64,000 nucleotides of DNA from DASWTL01 sp966250385 (GCA_966250385.1 CBINHC010000002.1:310001-374000); one strand, 5' to 3'; positions 8,738 through 17,986 are shown, counted from the first letter of the stretch. Translations and numbers: made by a program. The notes: generated by a model not told the origin, from the sequence alone.

Positions 8738-8755
8738 CAGTCTATACGCAGGACA

Positions 8756-9643
8756 ATGAGCAAATTTTATGGCAGCGGAGTGGCCATGGTCACTCCTTTC
8801 AATACAGATGGTTCAGTAGACTTCAATGGTCTGGGCAACCTGATTAACTATATTATTGACGGAGGAATTGAATACCTCGTTTCCCTGGGAACGACCGGCG
8901 AAACAGCAACACTGACCCGCGAAGAAAAGCAGGCCGTGTGGCAGTTTACAGCCGAAACGGTCGCCGGGCGGGTACCCCTGGTCGCCGGGATCGGCGGAAA
9001 CAATACCCGTGAGGTTGCCGGGACTATCGAAAACTTCCGGATCACCGGCTACGACGCCATCCTTTCGGTAAGCCCGTACTATAACAAGCCTACCCAGGAA
9101 GGTATCTACCAGCACTATAAGACCCTGGCGGGTGTCAGCCCGCTGCCCCTGATCCTGTATAATGTACCGGGCCGGACAGGGAGCAATATGACCGCTGAAA
9201 CCACACTGCGCCTGGCCCATGATTTCCGGAATATCATCGGAGTCAAGGAAGCCTCGGCCAACTTTGATCAGTTCAACCGGATCGTCCGGGATAAGCCGGA
9301 GGACTTTCTGTTTATCTCCGGTGATGATCCCATTACGCTGCAAATGATTGCCATGGGTGCTGCCGGGGTGATCTCCGTGGTAGGAAATGCGATCCCAAGC
9401 ATCTTTTCAACTATGGTCCGCATGTGCCTGGACGGAAGGTTCGCAGAAGCGTTACCGCTTCACTACAGCCTGATCGAGATCACCAACCTGTTCTTTTCCG
9501 AAGGGAACCCGGCGGGAGTAAAAGCGGCCCTGAACCAGCTAGGAATATGCGGAGATTCGGTTCGGCTGCCGCTGGTTAACGTCAGCGCGCCTACTGAGGA
9601 AAAAATCGCGGAAGAGCTCCGTCAGCTCGGGCTGCTGAAGTAA
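8756..9643 (+). CDS. dapA: 4-hydroxy-tetrahydrodipicolinate synthase
   Basis: This 295-residue class I aldolase-fold enzyme condenses pyruvate with aspartate semialdehyde in lysine/diaminopimelate synthesis. The Schiff-base lysine is K164 (IGVKEAS), the catalytic tyrosine is Y135 (LYNVPGRTG), and the GTTGET pyruvate-binding loop is at 45-50. SPYYNKPTQEG is also typical. The start is the ATG at 8756, giving MSKFYGSGVAMVTPF. An upstream in-frame TTG at 8735 lies in the promoter and is rejected. The gene is monocistronic, with a promoter in front and a terminator behind. Confidence 0.97.
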   Translation: MSKFYGSGVAMVTPFNTDGSVDFNGLGNLINYIIDGGIEYLVSLGTTGETATLTREEKQAVWQFTAETVAGRVPLVAGIGGNNTREVAGTIENFRITGYDAILSVSPYYNKPTQEGIYQHYKTLAGVSPLPLILYNVPGRTGSNMTAETTLRLAHDFRNIIGVKEASANFDQFNRIVRDKPEDFLFISGDDPITLQMIAMGAAGVISVVGNAIPSIFSTMVRMCLDGRFAEALPLHYSLIEITNLFFSEGNPAGVKAALNQLGICGDSVRLPLVNVSAPTEEKIAEELRQLGLLK

Positions 9644-9659
9644 ATTCCCGATAAAGAAA

Positions 9660-9692
9660 AAGGCCCGATGAAGTGATCAGCGGGCCCTTTTT
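9660..9692. terminator. Terminator between dapA and the histone-like gene
   Basis: A GGCCCG/CGGGCC stem (9662-9667 with 9681-9686) is followed by six T on the plus strand and preceded by five A, so it can serve both convergent genes. Confidence 0.75.
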
Positions 9693-9706
9693 TCATGATA
9701 AGGTCC

Positions 9707-9901
9707 TTACTTCTTAGCAGTTGCAGTAGCACTGTTTTTAGTTTCCTGAACTTCTAAACGGATCGCCTGAGCCAGATTTTTTAAATCCTGCATTCCTTTT
9801 CTTACACGGGTTCCAGCAGCGCTGTTACCTTTGTTGTAAAACTTGTCAGCATCTGCTTCCAATGAAGCGATGAGCTCTTTTGCCTCGTTAAATTTTTTCA
9901 T
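9707..9901 (-). CDS. Histone H1-like small basic protein (Hc1 family)
   Basis: This 64-residue, lysine-rich, helical protein contains SLEADADKFYNKGN followed by AGTRVRKGMQDLKNLAQ. That pattern is typical of the histone H1-like Hc1 proteins common in Bacteroidota. The C-terminus is an Ala/Thr/Lys tail (NSATATAKK), as in DNA-compacting H1-like proteins. It probably binds DNA nonspecifically in the nucleoid. The gene is monocistronic and is preceded by a rare perfect Shine-Dalgarno sequence, which suggests strong translation. Confidence 0.85.
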   Translation of the reverse strand: MKKFNEAKELIASLEADADKFYNKGNSAAGTRVRKGMQDLKNLAQAIRLEVQETKNSATATAKK

Positions 9902-9910
9902 TTTCGGTTA

Positions 9911-9917
9911 CTCCTTT
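9911..9917 (-). promoter_or_regulatory. Perfect Shine-Dalgarno before the histone-like gene
   Basis: The minus strand reads AAAGGAG, 9 nt before the ATG at 9901. Such a strong site is unusual here, because most genes in this window have A-rich leaders without any GGAG. Confidence 0.7.
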
Positions 9918-10110
9918 AAGTCTTTTTAGGTTAATAATGGTATAACACTAACGAATGTAGAATCTTTTTTTGAAAAAAAAAATATTTCAAAAAAAATAGA
10001 ATCGCTGTTTTTAGCGTTTTTATCCACATTTTAGGGGTTATTAACGGCACAAAAAGCCGACAGACACATAAATAACTCAAAGTCAGACCTTTAAAGTATT
10101 AGGAAAACAA
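9918..10110. other. AT-rich intergenic region
   Basis: This stretch holds long A and T runs. A weak TACATTCG box (minus strand, 9952-9959) could be the -7 element of the histone-like gene. No coding frame with a plausible start is seen. Confidence 0.4.
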
Positions 10111-10146
10111 AAAGGCCATCCAGATATGCTGGAGGGCCTTTTTTAG
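10111..10146 (-). terminator. Intrinsic terminator of the alpha-oxoamine synthase gene
   Basis: The outer stem AAAGGCC/GGCCTTT and the inner stem TCCAG/CTGGA, separated by one mismatch, enclose a 5-nt loop. It lies 17 bp downstream of the stop at 10163. A-rich sequence on the plus strand supplies the U tract in the minus direction. Confidence 0.75.
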
Positions 10147-10162
10147 GTTTAAGGAAAATATC

Positions 10163-11404
10163 TTAAACAGTGGCGAGCTTCTGCTCTTTATAGTAGCCTT
10201 TCTCAAGCTTTTCAGACACTTCACTGAACGCCTTCAGGGTCCGTTCCACATCTTCCAGTGTGTGTACGGCTGTCGGGATCAGCCGAAGCTCGATCAACCC
10301 TTTAGGAATAACCGGATAAACGACGATCGAACAGAAGATACCATAGTTCTCGCGCAGGTCCATCGTGATCGAAGTCGCTTCTGACAACTCCCCTTTCAGA
10401 AATACCGGGGTAACGACGGTGTCTGTAATACCCAGGTCAAAGCCTCTTTCGCGCAGACCGGACTGCAGGGCGGTAGCAATGGTCCATAGCCTCTCACGAA
10501 GCTCCGGCTTATTCCGCAACAGCTCCAGACGTTTTCTCAGGCCGAGAACCATAGGCATCGGCAATGATTTGGCGAAGGTTTGCGACCGCATGTTATAACG
10601 AAGATAGTTTGTAATCTCTTCGGTCGAAGCTACGAACGCACCGATTCCGGCCATCGACTTGGCGAAGGTGCCGAAATACACGTCCACTCCGTCAATACAT
10701 CCCTGGGCCTCGTGTGTACCTGCACCTGTGGCGCCCATGGTACCGAAGCCATGCGCATCATCGATCAGTAACCGGAAGTCGTATTCTTTCTTGAATTCAA
10801 CGATCTCTTTAAGTTTTCCCTGCGCCCCGGACATTCCGAAGACACCTTCAGTAATGACCAGGATACCTCCGCCGGTCTGTTCAGTCAGTTTCGAAGCCCG
10901 CTCAAGCTGCTTTCTGAAACTTTCCATATCGTTATGCTGGTACACAAACCGCTTACCCATATGCAGGCGGACGCCGTCAATAATACATGCATGGGACTCG
11001 CCGTCGTAAACGATCACATCGTTCCGGTCAACCAGGGTGTCAATAATGGACACCATGCCCTGGTAGCCGTAGTTAAGTAAGAAAGCATCAGGTTTTCCGA
11101 CAAACTCGGCCAGATCCTTCTCCAGCGCCTCATGATGGCTGGAGTTGCCGGACATCATCCGTGCACCCATCGGGTATGCCATTCCGAATTCAGCTGCAGC
11201 TTTCGCATCCGCTTCACGCACTTCAGGATGATTTGCCAGACCCAGGTAATTGTTCAGACTCCAAACCAAGTGCTCCTTCCCGCGGAAGTTCATATGAGGT
11301 GCAATTTCACCCTCAAGTTTAGGAAATGAAAAATATCCGTGAGACCATTTCAAATGCTGGCCAAGCGGACCCATATTCTTAGAAATCTTATCAAATAAGT
11401 CCAA
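10163..11404 (-). CDS. PLP-dependent alpha-oxoamine synthase (serine palmitoyltransferase / KBL-like)
   Basis: This 413-residue fold-type I PLP enzyme decarboxylatively joins an amino acid to an acyl thioester. The PLP lysine is K249 (FGTFAKSMAGIG), the PLP-contacting pair is D215/H218 (DDAHGFG), and H138 (ESHAC) stacks on the ring. The family includes serine palmitoyltransferase, 2-amino-3-ketobutyrate CoA ligase and the cysteate acyltransferase of sulfonolipid synthesis. In Bacteroidota a role in sphingolipid or sulfonolipid long-chain base formation is likely. The sequence does not decide between serine, glycine and cysteate. The gene is monocistronic. Confidence 0.85.
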   Translation of the reverse strand: MDLFDKISKNMGPLGQHLKWSHGYFSFPKLEGEIAPHMNFRGKEHLVWSLNNYLGLANHPEVREADAKAAAEFGMAYPMGARMMSGNSSHHEALEKDLAEFVGKPDAFLLNYGYQGMVSIIDTLVDRNDVIVYDGESHACIIDGVRLHMGKRFVYQHNDMESFRKQLERASKLTEQTGGGILVITEGVFGMSGAQGKLKEIVEFKKEYDFRLLIDDAHGFGTMGATGAGTHEAQGCIDGVDVYFGTFAKSMAGIGAFVASTEEITNYLRYNMRSQTFAKSLPMPMVLGLRKRLELLRNKPELRERLWTIATALQSGLRERGFDLGITDTVVTPVFLKGELSEATSITMDLRENYGIFCSIVVYPVIPKGLIELRLIPTAVHTLEDVERTLKAFSEVSEKLEKGYYKEQKLATV

Positions 11405-11423
11405 TGTTGTAATATTAATGTTT

Positions 11424-11431
11424 CAAAAATA
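11424..11431 (-). promoter_or_regulatory. -7 box for the alpha-oxoamine synthase gene
   Basis: The minus strand reads TATTTTTG, an exact TAnnTTTG match, about 20 nt upstream of the ATG at 11404. Confidence 0.45.
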
Positions 11432-11516
11432 AATGCTGTAAAGGTAAGACTTAACGGACGGAGTATCAACTGCCGCAGGTCAAAATCTAAGCCGGCACAA
11501 GCCGCTGTTAAAGTAA

Positions 11517-11548
11517 AAAGACCTTTATGTGATCATAAAGGTCTTTTA
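11517..11548 (-). terminator. Terminator closing the dcw cluster after ftsZ
   Basis: A perfect 14-bp stem (AAAAGACCTTTATG and its complement) with a TGAT loop sits immediately downstream of the ftsZ stop at 11555. The stem ends in T residues on either strand, so it may also work in the plus direction. Confidence 0.85.
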
Positions 11549-11554
11549 AATCTG

Positions 11555-13198
11555 CTAGTCGACGTTGTCGTGCAGGAATGAGTTGTTTGGACGTATTTCT
11601 GTAAATCCGTCCTCGCTGGAGAGCGTGAAGCGGGATACCTGCGATTCTGATGAGTGCGGCACCTGCTGCAGCGACATTTGTTTTCTTTTATAGGCTGGCT
11701 CATTTTCGAGCTCCTGGAGGCCGTTCGTTGTGCGGAGCTTCATGCTCAGATCTTTCAGGCGAAGGATCCGCTCTTTGGACTTCCGTAACTGCTCTTCAAT
11801 TGATTCATCGGTCTTATGCTCATCCGGATTAACCGCAACAGGTTCCGGTTCAGACTGAGGTTGAGCTTGCGGCGCAGGAACAACCGGCTCGAATACCGGG
11901 TTTGACCTGACCAGGTCACTATCCACCTCTTTAAGACGCATATCGTGCTCAAATGACGGCTCTTCAGCCGCCTCCGGCTCTTCGAAGGCGAGCGTGTGAC
12001 GAACAACCGGCTCGGACTGAACAGGTTGAATTTCTTCCTTAGCCTGTGGCTTGAAGAAGCTTCCGAACAGATCAGGCTGGGGCTTTTCCGCCACCTTAGC
12101 GACTGGCGGCTGCGCGACAACCGGTTGTTCTGCAGGAGCGATAAAGGAGTTAACCTTTTCCACCGGCCGGACAAGCGGTGCGTTCTCCGGAGTCAGCGGG
12201 GAGATCTTCTTTACCTGGCTTTTTTCCACGGCCCGCTCTTCTGTCGTCTGGAAACCTGTGGCAATGATCGTCACCGAGATCTTCTCTCCAAGCGACTCAT
12301 CGGTACAGTTACCCCAGATCAGGTCTGCAGCCAGTCCGGCCTCAGACTGAATGTAGTCTGTAATGATGCTGACCTCATCCATGGTCACTTCCTTCTGACC
12401 GGAACTGATGTTCAGGAGAATATAACGGGCACCTTCGATTTCATTATCTTTCAGTAGAGGCGACGCCAGTGCGCCTTCCACAGCGCGAAGTGCCCTGTTT
12501 TCGCCTTCGGCCGCGTAACTTCCCATGATGGCGACGCCGCTTTCTTTCATGACAGTGCGCACATCCTTGAAGTCCACGTTAATATATCCGGGAATAGTAA
12601 TGATCTCGGCAATACCCTTGGCCGCGGTAGTCAGGATATTATCCGCCTGGGCAAAGGCTGATCCCAGCGTAAGGTTTCCGAAGATCTCACGCAGGCGATC
12701 ATTGGAGATCACCAAGTAGGAATCTACGTATTTCTTGAATTCCTCAAGCCCTTCTTCCGCCTGCATCTTACGCCGCTTTCCTTCAAAGGAGAACGGGGTC
12801 GTGATGATTCCGACAGTCAGGATGTCCAGTTCCTTGGCCGCCTTCGCAATGATCGGACTGGCGCCGGTACCGGTACCACCACCCATACCCGCGGTGATGA
12901 ACAGCATTTTTGTATTGGTACCAAGCATCTGCTTGATATCGTCTATGTTTTCGATCGCAGAGTTTTTGCCTACTTCCGGTATCGATCCGGCTCCCATCCC
13001 CTCTGTCAGGCTAGCCCCGAGCTGCACCTTGTTCGGTATCGGGCTAAGCTCCAACGCCTGTGCATCCGTGTTACAGATGATGAAGTCCACGCCGGTGATT
13101 CCCTGGCGATACATGTGGTTCACCGCATTGCCACCACCACCGCCAACACCGATCACCTTGATGATCGACGATTTTTCTTTAAGCATTTCAAACTGCAT
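11555..13198 (-). CDS. ftsZ: Cell division protein FtsZ
   Basis: This 547-residue tubulin-like GTPase forms the division ring. The GTP-binding motif GGGTGTG is at residues 106-112, and the synergy-loop region reads NVDFKDVRTVM. The globular domain ends near residue 320. A long, Pro/Glu/Gln-rich disordered linker follows, longer than the roughly 50 residues of E. coli FtsZ, then a basic coiled segment (EEQLRKSKERILRLKDLSMKL) and a terminal tail. The extended linker is typical of Bacteroidota. It is the last gene of the dcw cluster, 126 bp after ftsA, a gap large enough for its own promoter. Confidence 0.98.
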   Translation of the reverse strand: MQFEMLKEKSSIIKVIGVGGGGGNAVNHMYRQGITGVDFIICNTDAQALELSPIPNKVQLGASLTEGMGAGSIPEVGKNSAIENIDDIKQMLGTNTKMLFITAGMGGGTGTGASPIIAKAAKELDILTVGIITTPFSFEGKRRKMQAEEGLEEFKKYVDSYLVISNDRLREIFGNLTLGSAFAQADNILTTAAKGIAEIITIPGYINVDFKDVRTVMKESGVAIMGSYAAEGENRALRAVEGALASPLLKDNEIEGARYILLNISSGQKEVTMDEVSIITDYIQSEAGLAADLIWGNCTDESLGEKISVTIIATGFQTTEERAVEKSQVKKISPLTPENAPLVRPVEKVNSFIAPAEQPVVAQPPVAKVAEKPQPDLFGSFFKPQAKEEIQPVQSEPVVRHTLAFEEPEAAEEPSFEHDMRLKEVDSDLVRSNPVFEPVVPAPQAQPQSEPEPVAVNPDEHKTDESIEEQLRKSKERILRLKDLSMKLRTTNGLQELENEPAYKRKQMSLQQVPHSSESQVSRFTLSSEDGFTEIRPNNSFLHDNVD

Positions 13199-13324
13199 AT
13201 CGCTAATTATCAGTTTTGTATAATTTTTCTATGTGTAGATACTCGTACTCGTAATATTAATGATTTTCAAACAGGGGTTTTCCACAATTGTTAAAAATGT
13301 TGAAAACTTGCTCCGTGTTGAAAA

Positions 13325-14674
13325 TTAGCGGATATAATCCTCATCCTTAATATCATCCTTAATAAATTTCGAGGTGGTTTTCAGCAGTTTATCGAACAAA
13401 CCGAACCCGCTCTTCTTCTCTTTCTCGATCGAGGGCATCTGCACCAAAGCATCGGGGTGGAATACCTCTGCAGATTCTTCCGCCTTCTGGACACCCTTAA
13501 TCAAAAGACCGATACCGGTAGCATACATCGGGCTCTTCAGATCGTCATAGATGTTCTTCGGAAGAACCTCGTTCTTGGCGAGGTGCTCATTCGGGTAACC
13601 CACCCGGCAGTCCAGGCCGGTCACGTACTCCACCAGTTGCGGAAGGTGTTTCAGCTGGGCGCCGCCTCCGGTGATCACGATACCGGCGATGAGTTTCTTT
13701 TCATATCCCGAGGACTTGATCTCGTAGTACACATGCTCGATGATCTCCTCCATTCGTGCCTGGATAACGTAAGCCAGATTCTTCACGGAAATCTCCTTGG
13801 GCTCTCTTCCCCTCAGGCCGGGAACGCTGATGATCTCATTATCCTTATTTTCGTCAGCAAGCGCGGAACCGAACCGGGTCTTCAGCAACTCGGCCTGGTT
13901 ACGCATCACCGAACAACCCTCACGGATATCTTCCGTGATACTGTTTCCGCCGAACGGAATCACCGCAGTATGACGGATGATGCCCTCGTGGAAGATCGCA
14001 ATATCGGTTGTTCCGCCACCGATATCGACAAGCACCACTCCTGCTTCTTTCTCTTCGTCGCTCAGGACTGACTCAGAGGAGGCAAGCGGTTCCAGGATCA
14101 GCTCCTGGGTTTCCAGCTCAGCATTCTTAACGCATTTCAGGATATTTCTGACGGCGCTGACATGCCCGGAAATGATATGGAAGTTCGCCTCAAGACGGAC
14201 TCCGGCCATACCGATCGGATCCTTGATGCCGGGCTCATTGTCCACGGTAAATTCCTGGGGAAGCACATGGATGATTTCCTCACCCGGAGGCATCACCAGC
14301 TTGTACATATCCTCGATCAGCTTCTCAATATCCCGGCGCTGAATCTCGTTATTCAGATCCTTGCGGGTCAGAATACCGCGATGCTGAAGGCTTTTGATGT
14401 GCTGACCGGCAATCCCGACATTCACGATCTTCACGTCAACGTTCGACTGCGACCCGGCGATCTCAACAGCCTGGAGGATCCCCTGGACGGTCTTCTGAAT
14501 ATTCGATACCACACCCCGGGTAACACCAGCTGATTCGGCTTTCCCGATACCCAAAATTTCGATCTTTCCGTGGCTGCTTCTCCGGCCGACGATCACACAG
14601 ATCTTCGTCGTACCGATATCTAAGCCTACGACAATCGGAGAGTTTTTTGCTGAAGTAGAAATACCCTTATCCAT
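13325..14674 (-). CDS. ftsA: Cell division protein FtsA
   Basis: This 449-residue actin-like ATPase anchors FtsZ to the membrane. The N-terminal phosphate loop reads VVGLDIGTTKICVIVG. The second phosphate motif is VVLVDIGGGTTDIAIF, and the adenosine motif is IVITGGGAQLKHL. The SHS2-type 1C insertion lies between them. The C-terminal end (FDKLLKTTSKFIKDDI) has the character of an amphipathic membrane-targeting helix. It lies 6 bp after ftsQ and upstream of ftsZ, the usual order. Confidence 0.97.
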   Translation of the reverse strand: MDKGISTSAKNSPIVVGLDIGTTKICVIVGRRSSHGKIEILGIGKAESAGVTRGVVSNIQKTVQGILQAVEIAGSQSNVDVKIVNVGIAGQHIKSLQHRGILTRKDLNNEIQRRDIEKLIEDMYKLVMPPGEEIIHVLPQEFTVDNEPGIKDPIGMAGVRLEANFHIISGHVSAVRNILKCVKNAELETQELILEPLASSESVLSDEEKEAGVVLVDIGGGTTDIAIFHEGIIRHTAVIPFGGNSITEDIREGCSVMRNQAELLKTRFGSALADENKDNEIISVPGLRGREPKEISVKNLAYVIQARMEEIIEHVYYEIKSSGYEKKLIAGIVITGGGAQLKHLPQLVEYVTGLDCRVGYPNEHLAKNEVLPKNIYDDLKSPMYATGIGLLIKGVQKAEESAEVFHPDALVQMPSIEKEKKSGFGLFDKLLKTTSKFIKDDIKDEDYIR

Positions 14675-14680
14675 AATTCG

Positions 14681-15541
14681 TTAATTTTTATTGTATCCTG
14701 AGTTTTTGTTCGATGCTGTAGAATCCGGCGCTGCAACAGGCCTGACGGATTCAGTCTTTATTGTGTCGGCGTTCTTCACGCAGACGATCTGGTTGGTATA
14801 TTTAAGGTTGATCGTCTTATAAGTATCCCAGCCTGCCTGTGCCATCCCCTTTTTATAGAAAACCAGCAGATTGGTGAACTTCATATCCAGGGAATCTGCA
14901 GTCCCCAGAATGATCCGCTGGTCACCTACCCGCGGTACCAGCTCCAGTTCCTGATCCTTATTGACATAGATCTGCTCGATCTGATCCCGCCAAAGCTTGT
15001 CCTTGCCGATATACACGGCTGTCTTGAACAGGTCTCTGGCCAGGTTGCCCCGTAACGTATCCACCGGGCTCCTGAAACTTTCCGCTATATCACCGTTAGC
15101 GACCAGAACATGCGCGGTAAAACTGGACGAAGTCGGGATCTTCAGACCGTTCCTGTCTATATAATAGTCCTGGTTCGCAATATTGATGACCCGGATCACC
15201 GGTTCACGCTGCTTGACCTGGATCTGGATAATCCCGTCCATATCCGCATACACCTTCGAATATTCAATAAACGGATTGGCCGCGAGGGCTTTCTCCAGTT
15301 CATGGATATTTATCTGGTTCAGCGGTTTGCCCACCAACGGCCCGGCAGCCCGGAAAAGTATCTGATCGATCTCGGACCGCTCGATGAACGTCTGGTTTCC
15401 CGGAAGCAGCACACGTACATCCTTGCAGGTCACATTCGTTTTCTTTGAATCAATGAACCCCATCAGGACACCTAACCCGCTCAGGCAGCTTACCCAAACG
15501 AATCCATACAGTATTCTTTTCCAGTTGATCCTTTTAAGCAT
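14681..15541 (-). CDS. ftsQ: Cell division protein FtsQ/DivIB
   Basis: This 286-residue bitopic membrane protein has a short cytoplasmic N-terminus and one transmembrane helix near residues 10-30 (ILYGFVWVSCLSGLGVLMGFI). A POTRA-like periplasmic domain follows (ERSEIDQILFRAAGPLVGKPLNQINIHELEKAL in two parts). The sequence is divergent from E. coli FtsQ, and the position between murC and ftsA supports the call. It overlaps murC by 8 bp. Confidence 0.9.
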   Translation of the reverse strand: MLKRINWKRILYGFVWVSCLSGLGVLMGFIDSKKTNVTCKDVRVLLPGNQTFIERSEIDQILFRAAGPLVGKPLNQINIHELEKALAANPFIEYSKVYADMDGIIQIQVKQREPVIRVINIANQDYYIDRNGLKIPTSSSFTAHVLVANGDIAESFRSPVDTLRGNLARDLFKTAVYIGKDKLWRDQIEQIYVNKDQELELVPRVGDQRIILGTADSLDMKFTNLLVFYKKGMAQAGWDTYKTINLKYTNQIVCVKNADTIKTESVRPVAAPDSTASNKNSGYNKN

Positions 15542-16892
15542 TCTCCAAAATCTTCTTTAATGGTTCAACCAGCGTATCGATATCTCCGGCGCCGACTGTC
15601 AGCAGCAGTTCCGGTTTTTCTATCCGTATTTTTTGCAGGGCTTCCTCCTTGCTGCAAAGGAACGCGGACTGCATACTCATCCTGTCGAGGATGGTAGCCG
15701 AAGTTATTCCTTCAATAGGAAGTTCCCTGGCAGGATAGATGTCAAGCATGATCAGCTCATCACACATACTCAGCACCTCGGCAAATCCGTCCGCAAAATC
15801 CCGAGTCCGGGTGAAGAGGTGCGGCTGAAATATCGTCGTCAGCTTCCTCTGCGGGTACAATGCCCGGACAGCAGAAATGCATGCCCTCAATTCTTCCGGG
15901 TGGTGGGCATAGTCATCAATATAGATGTGCCCGGCCGTTCTTACGATATACTCAAACCGGCGCCTGACTCCACGGAAGCTCTCCAGAGCGCTCCGGATAT
16001 CAGCAGGCGGAATGCCAAGCTCCAGCGCCACCTGGATCGATGCAACTGCATTTTCTATATTATGGATCCCCGGCAGCCCCAGCTTCATGCCTTCGAGGAT
16101 ACCTGCCGCACTCCGGAAATCAAAGACAAACGCTCCGTTCTCGATACGAATGTTCTCCGCCCGGACCTCGGCCTGATCAGCCGCGCCATAGGTGGATCCC
16201 CCTTCCAGAGGCAACCCGGCATGATAAAGAAGCTTGCCGCCCGGCTTCAGCTGTCCTGAAAACTGAAGGAAAGAGTCCGTCAGGTTTTCCTTAGCTCCGT
16301 AAATATCCAGGTGATCCGCGTCCATGGACGTGATCACCGCCACATCCGGGTGAAGGGTGAGGAATGACCGGTCATATTCGTCCGCCTCGACCACGACCAC
16401 GTTGTTCTTCCCGAACAGCACATTTGAATCGTAATTCGTCGTAATCCCTCCCAGAAACGCCGAGCAGTCGTAACCGCTCGCCTTCAGCAGGTGGGCGATA
16501 ATGCTGGAGGTCGTCGTCTTGCCATGGGTACCCGCAACCGCAATGGTATACATTCCCCGGCTGATGATTCCGAGCACCTCAGATCGTTTCATGAGGGTGA
16601 ACCCCGAAGCCCGGAAAAATGCCGGGATCGCGGCATCCTTCGGAATGGCCGGCGTATAGATAATCAGCGACTCCGGTCCAGCGGTCCGGAAGTCCGGCGG
16701 AATCAGATTCGGGTCATCTTCAAAAACAACCTGAATACCTTCATCGGCCAGCCGATCTGTCAAAACGGTCCTGGTCCGGTCATAGCCGAACACCTGGCAA
16801 CCCCTCTTCCGGAAATACCGGGCCAGTCCACTCATCCCGATGCCGCCGATGCCCACCAGATAAACGCGTTGTATGTTAGACAGCTCCATCAT
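15534..16892 (-). CDS. murC: UDP-N-acetylmuramate--L-alanine ligase
   Basis: This 452-residue Mur ligase adds L-Ala to UDP-MurNAc. The N-terminal UDP-binding glycine motif is GIGGIGMSGLARYF, the ATP P-loop is GTHGKTTTS near residue 119, and the metal/substrate segment EADEYDRSF follows. The conserved DDYAHHPEE and FQPHLFTRT motifs of MurC are present. It overlaps murG by 4 bp and ftsQ by 8 bp, so it is translationally coupled within the dcw operon. Confidence 0.97.
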   Translation of the reverse strand: MMELSNIQRVYLVGIGGIGMSGLARYFRKRGCQVFGYDRTRTVLTDRLADEGIQVVFEDDPNLIPPDFRTAGPESLIIYTPAIPKDAAIPAFFRASGFTLMKRSEVLGIISRGMYTIAVAGTHGKTTTSSIIAHLLKASGYDCSAFLGGITTNYDSNVLFGKNNVVVVEADEYDRSFLTLHPDVAVITSMDADHLDIYGAKENLTDSFLQFSGQLKPGGKLLYHAGLPLEGGSTYGAADQAEVRAENIRIENGAFVFDFRSAAGILEGMKLGLPGIHNIENAVASIQVALELGIPPADIRSALESFRGVRRRFEYIVRTAGHIYIDDYAHHPEELRACISAVRALYPQRKLTTIFQPHLFTRTRDFADGFAEVLSMCDELIMLDIYPARELPIEGITSATILDRMSMQSAFLCSKEEALQKIRIEKPELLLTVGAGDIDTLVEPLKKILENA

Positions 16893-17986
16893 CCGGCGAT
16901 TGATATTACTTCCTTTGCAATGATTTCATCGGCCTCCGGCAAGGCCATCAAACCGATCTGGCGACTTAGCTCTTCGGATCTTTGCTTATCATTGATTAAA
17001 CTGATAGCAATATCCACAAGCTCGCGTTCCGCTACGCTGTCAGCCACCAGTACAGCCGCCCGGTTCTGAACGAGAGCCATGGCATTTTTCGTCTGATGAT
17101 CTTCAGCCACGTTCGGTGACGGAACCAGGATAACCGGTTTCTTCACGACACACAGCTCGGCGATCGTACCTGCTCCGGCCCGGGAAACAATCACGTCAGC
17201 CATCGCATACGCAAGATCCATCCGGTCAAGAAACTCGAGAACCCGGATACCCTCCGGCACATCGGCTCCCAGTTGTTCGACGATGTTCCGGTAATAATAT
17301 TTACCGGTTTGCCAGATAACCTGAACACCGGCTCCCTGCAGCTTCTCAAGGCCGCCAAGGACACTTCTGTTAAGCGTTCCGGCACCCAGACTTCCGCCTG
17401 TAACCAGCACGGTCTTCCGGGCTGCGTCCAGATTGAAGAATGCAGCGGCCTCAGCCTTCTTCCCTTCGATCTGAACCGAATCTTTCCGGATCGGATTTCC
17501 GGTTACCAGGACCTTATCCTCAGGGAAGAACTGCTCCATGCCGTCAAACGCAACACAGATCCTCCTGGCATTCTTACCCAGTCTTTTATTGGTGATACCC
17601 GCATAGGAGTTCTGTTCCTGTATCAGGTACGGAATTCCCATTTTTCCGGCCACATATAGAAGCGGGCCGGATGCATAACCACCTACCCCAACCACCACGT
17701 CGGGGCGGAACTCCCTGATCACCGAACGGGCCCGGAGAATTGATCTGAGCAGCTTAACGGGCAACAGCAGATTCTTCCACAGTGACTTGCGCTGAAAGCC
17801 CTGGATATCGAGGCCTATGATCCGGTAACCGGCCGCAGGAACTCGTTCCATCTCCATACGGCCTAGTGCGCCGACAAACAGGATCTCGGTATCCGGATCG
17901 ATCCGCTTAAGCGCATTGGCAATCGATACAGCCGGGAAAATATGTCCCCCTGTTCCTCCGCCGCTTATGATCACTCTTTTTGACAC
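16889..17986 (-). CDS. murG: UDP-N-acetylglucosamine--undecaprenyl-PP-MurNAc-pentapeptide transferase
   Basis: This 365-residue GT28 glycosyltransferase makes lipid II on the inner face of the membrane. The first glycine-rich loop is GGGTGGHIFPAVSIA, the second is GVGGYASGPLLY, and the C-terminal donor-binding region contains VTGGSLGAGTLN and VSRAGAGTIAEL. The length is normal. It lies 55 bp after ftsW, and its end overlaps murC. Confidence 0.97.
   Translation of the reverse strand: MSKRVIISGGGTGGHIFPAVSIANALKRIDPDTEILFVGALGRMEMERVPAAGYRIIGLDIQGFQRKSLWKNLLLPVKLLRSILRARSVIREFRPDVVVGVGGYASGPLLYVAGKMGIPYLIQEQNSYAGITNKRLGKNARRICVAFDGMEQFFPEDKVLVTGNPIRKDSVQIEGKKAEAAAFFNLDAARKTVLVTGGSLGAGTLNRSVLGGLEKLQGAGVQVIWQTGKYYYRNIVEQLGADVPEGIRVLEFLDRMDLAYAMADVIVSRAGAGTIAELCVVKKPVILVPSPNVAEDHQTKNAMALVQNRAAVLVADSVAERELVDIAISLINDKQRSEELSRQIGLMALPEADEIIAKEVISIAG

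Noticed and set aside
15633..16259. Plus-strand open frame opposite murC
   Set aside because: murC motifs continue uninterrupted on the other strand; no start signal or domain supports the plus frame.
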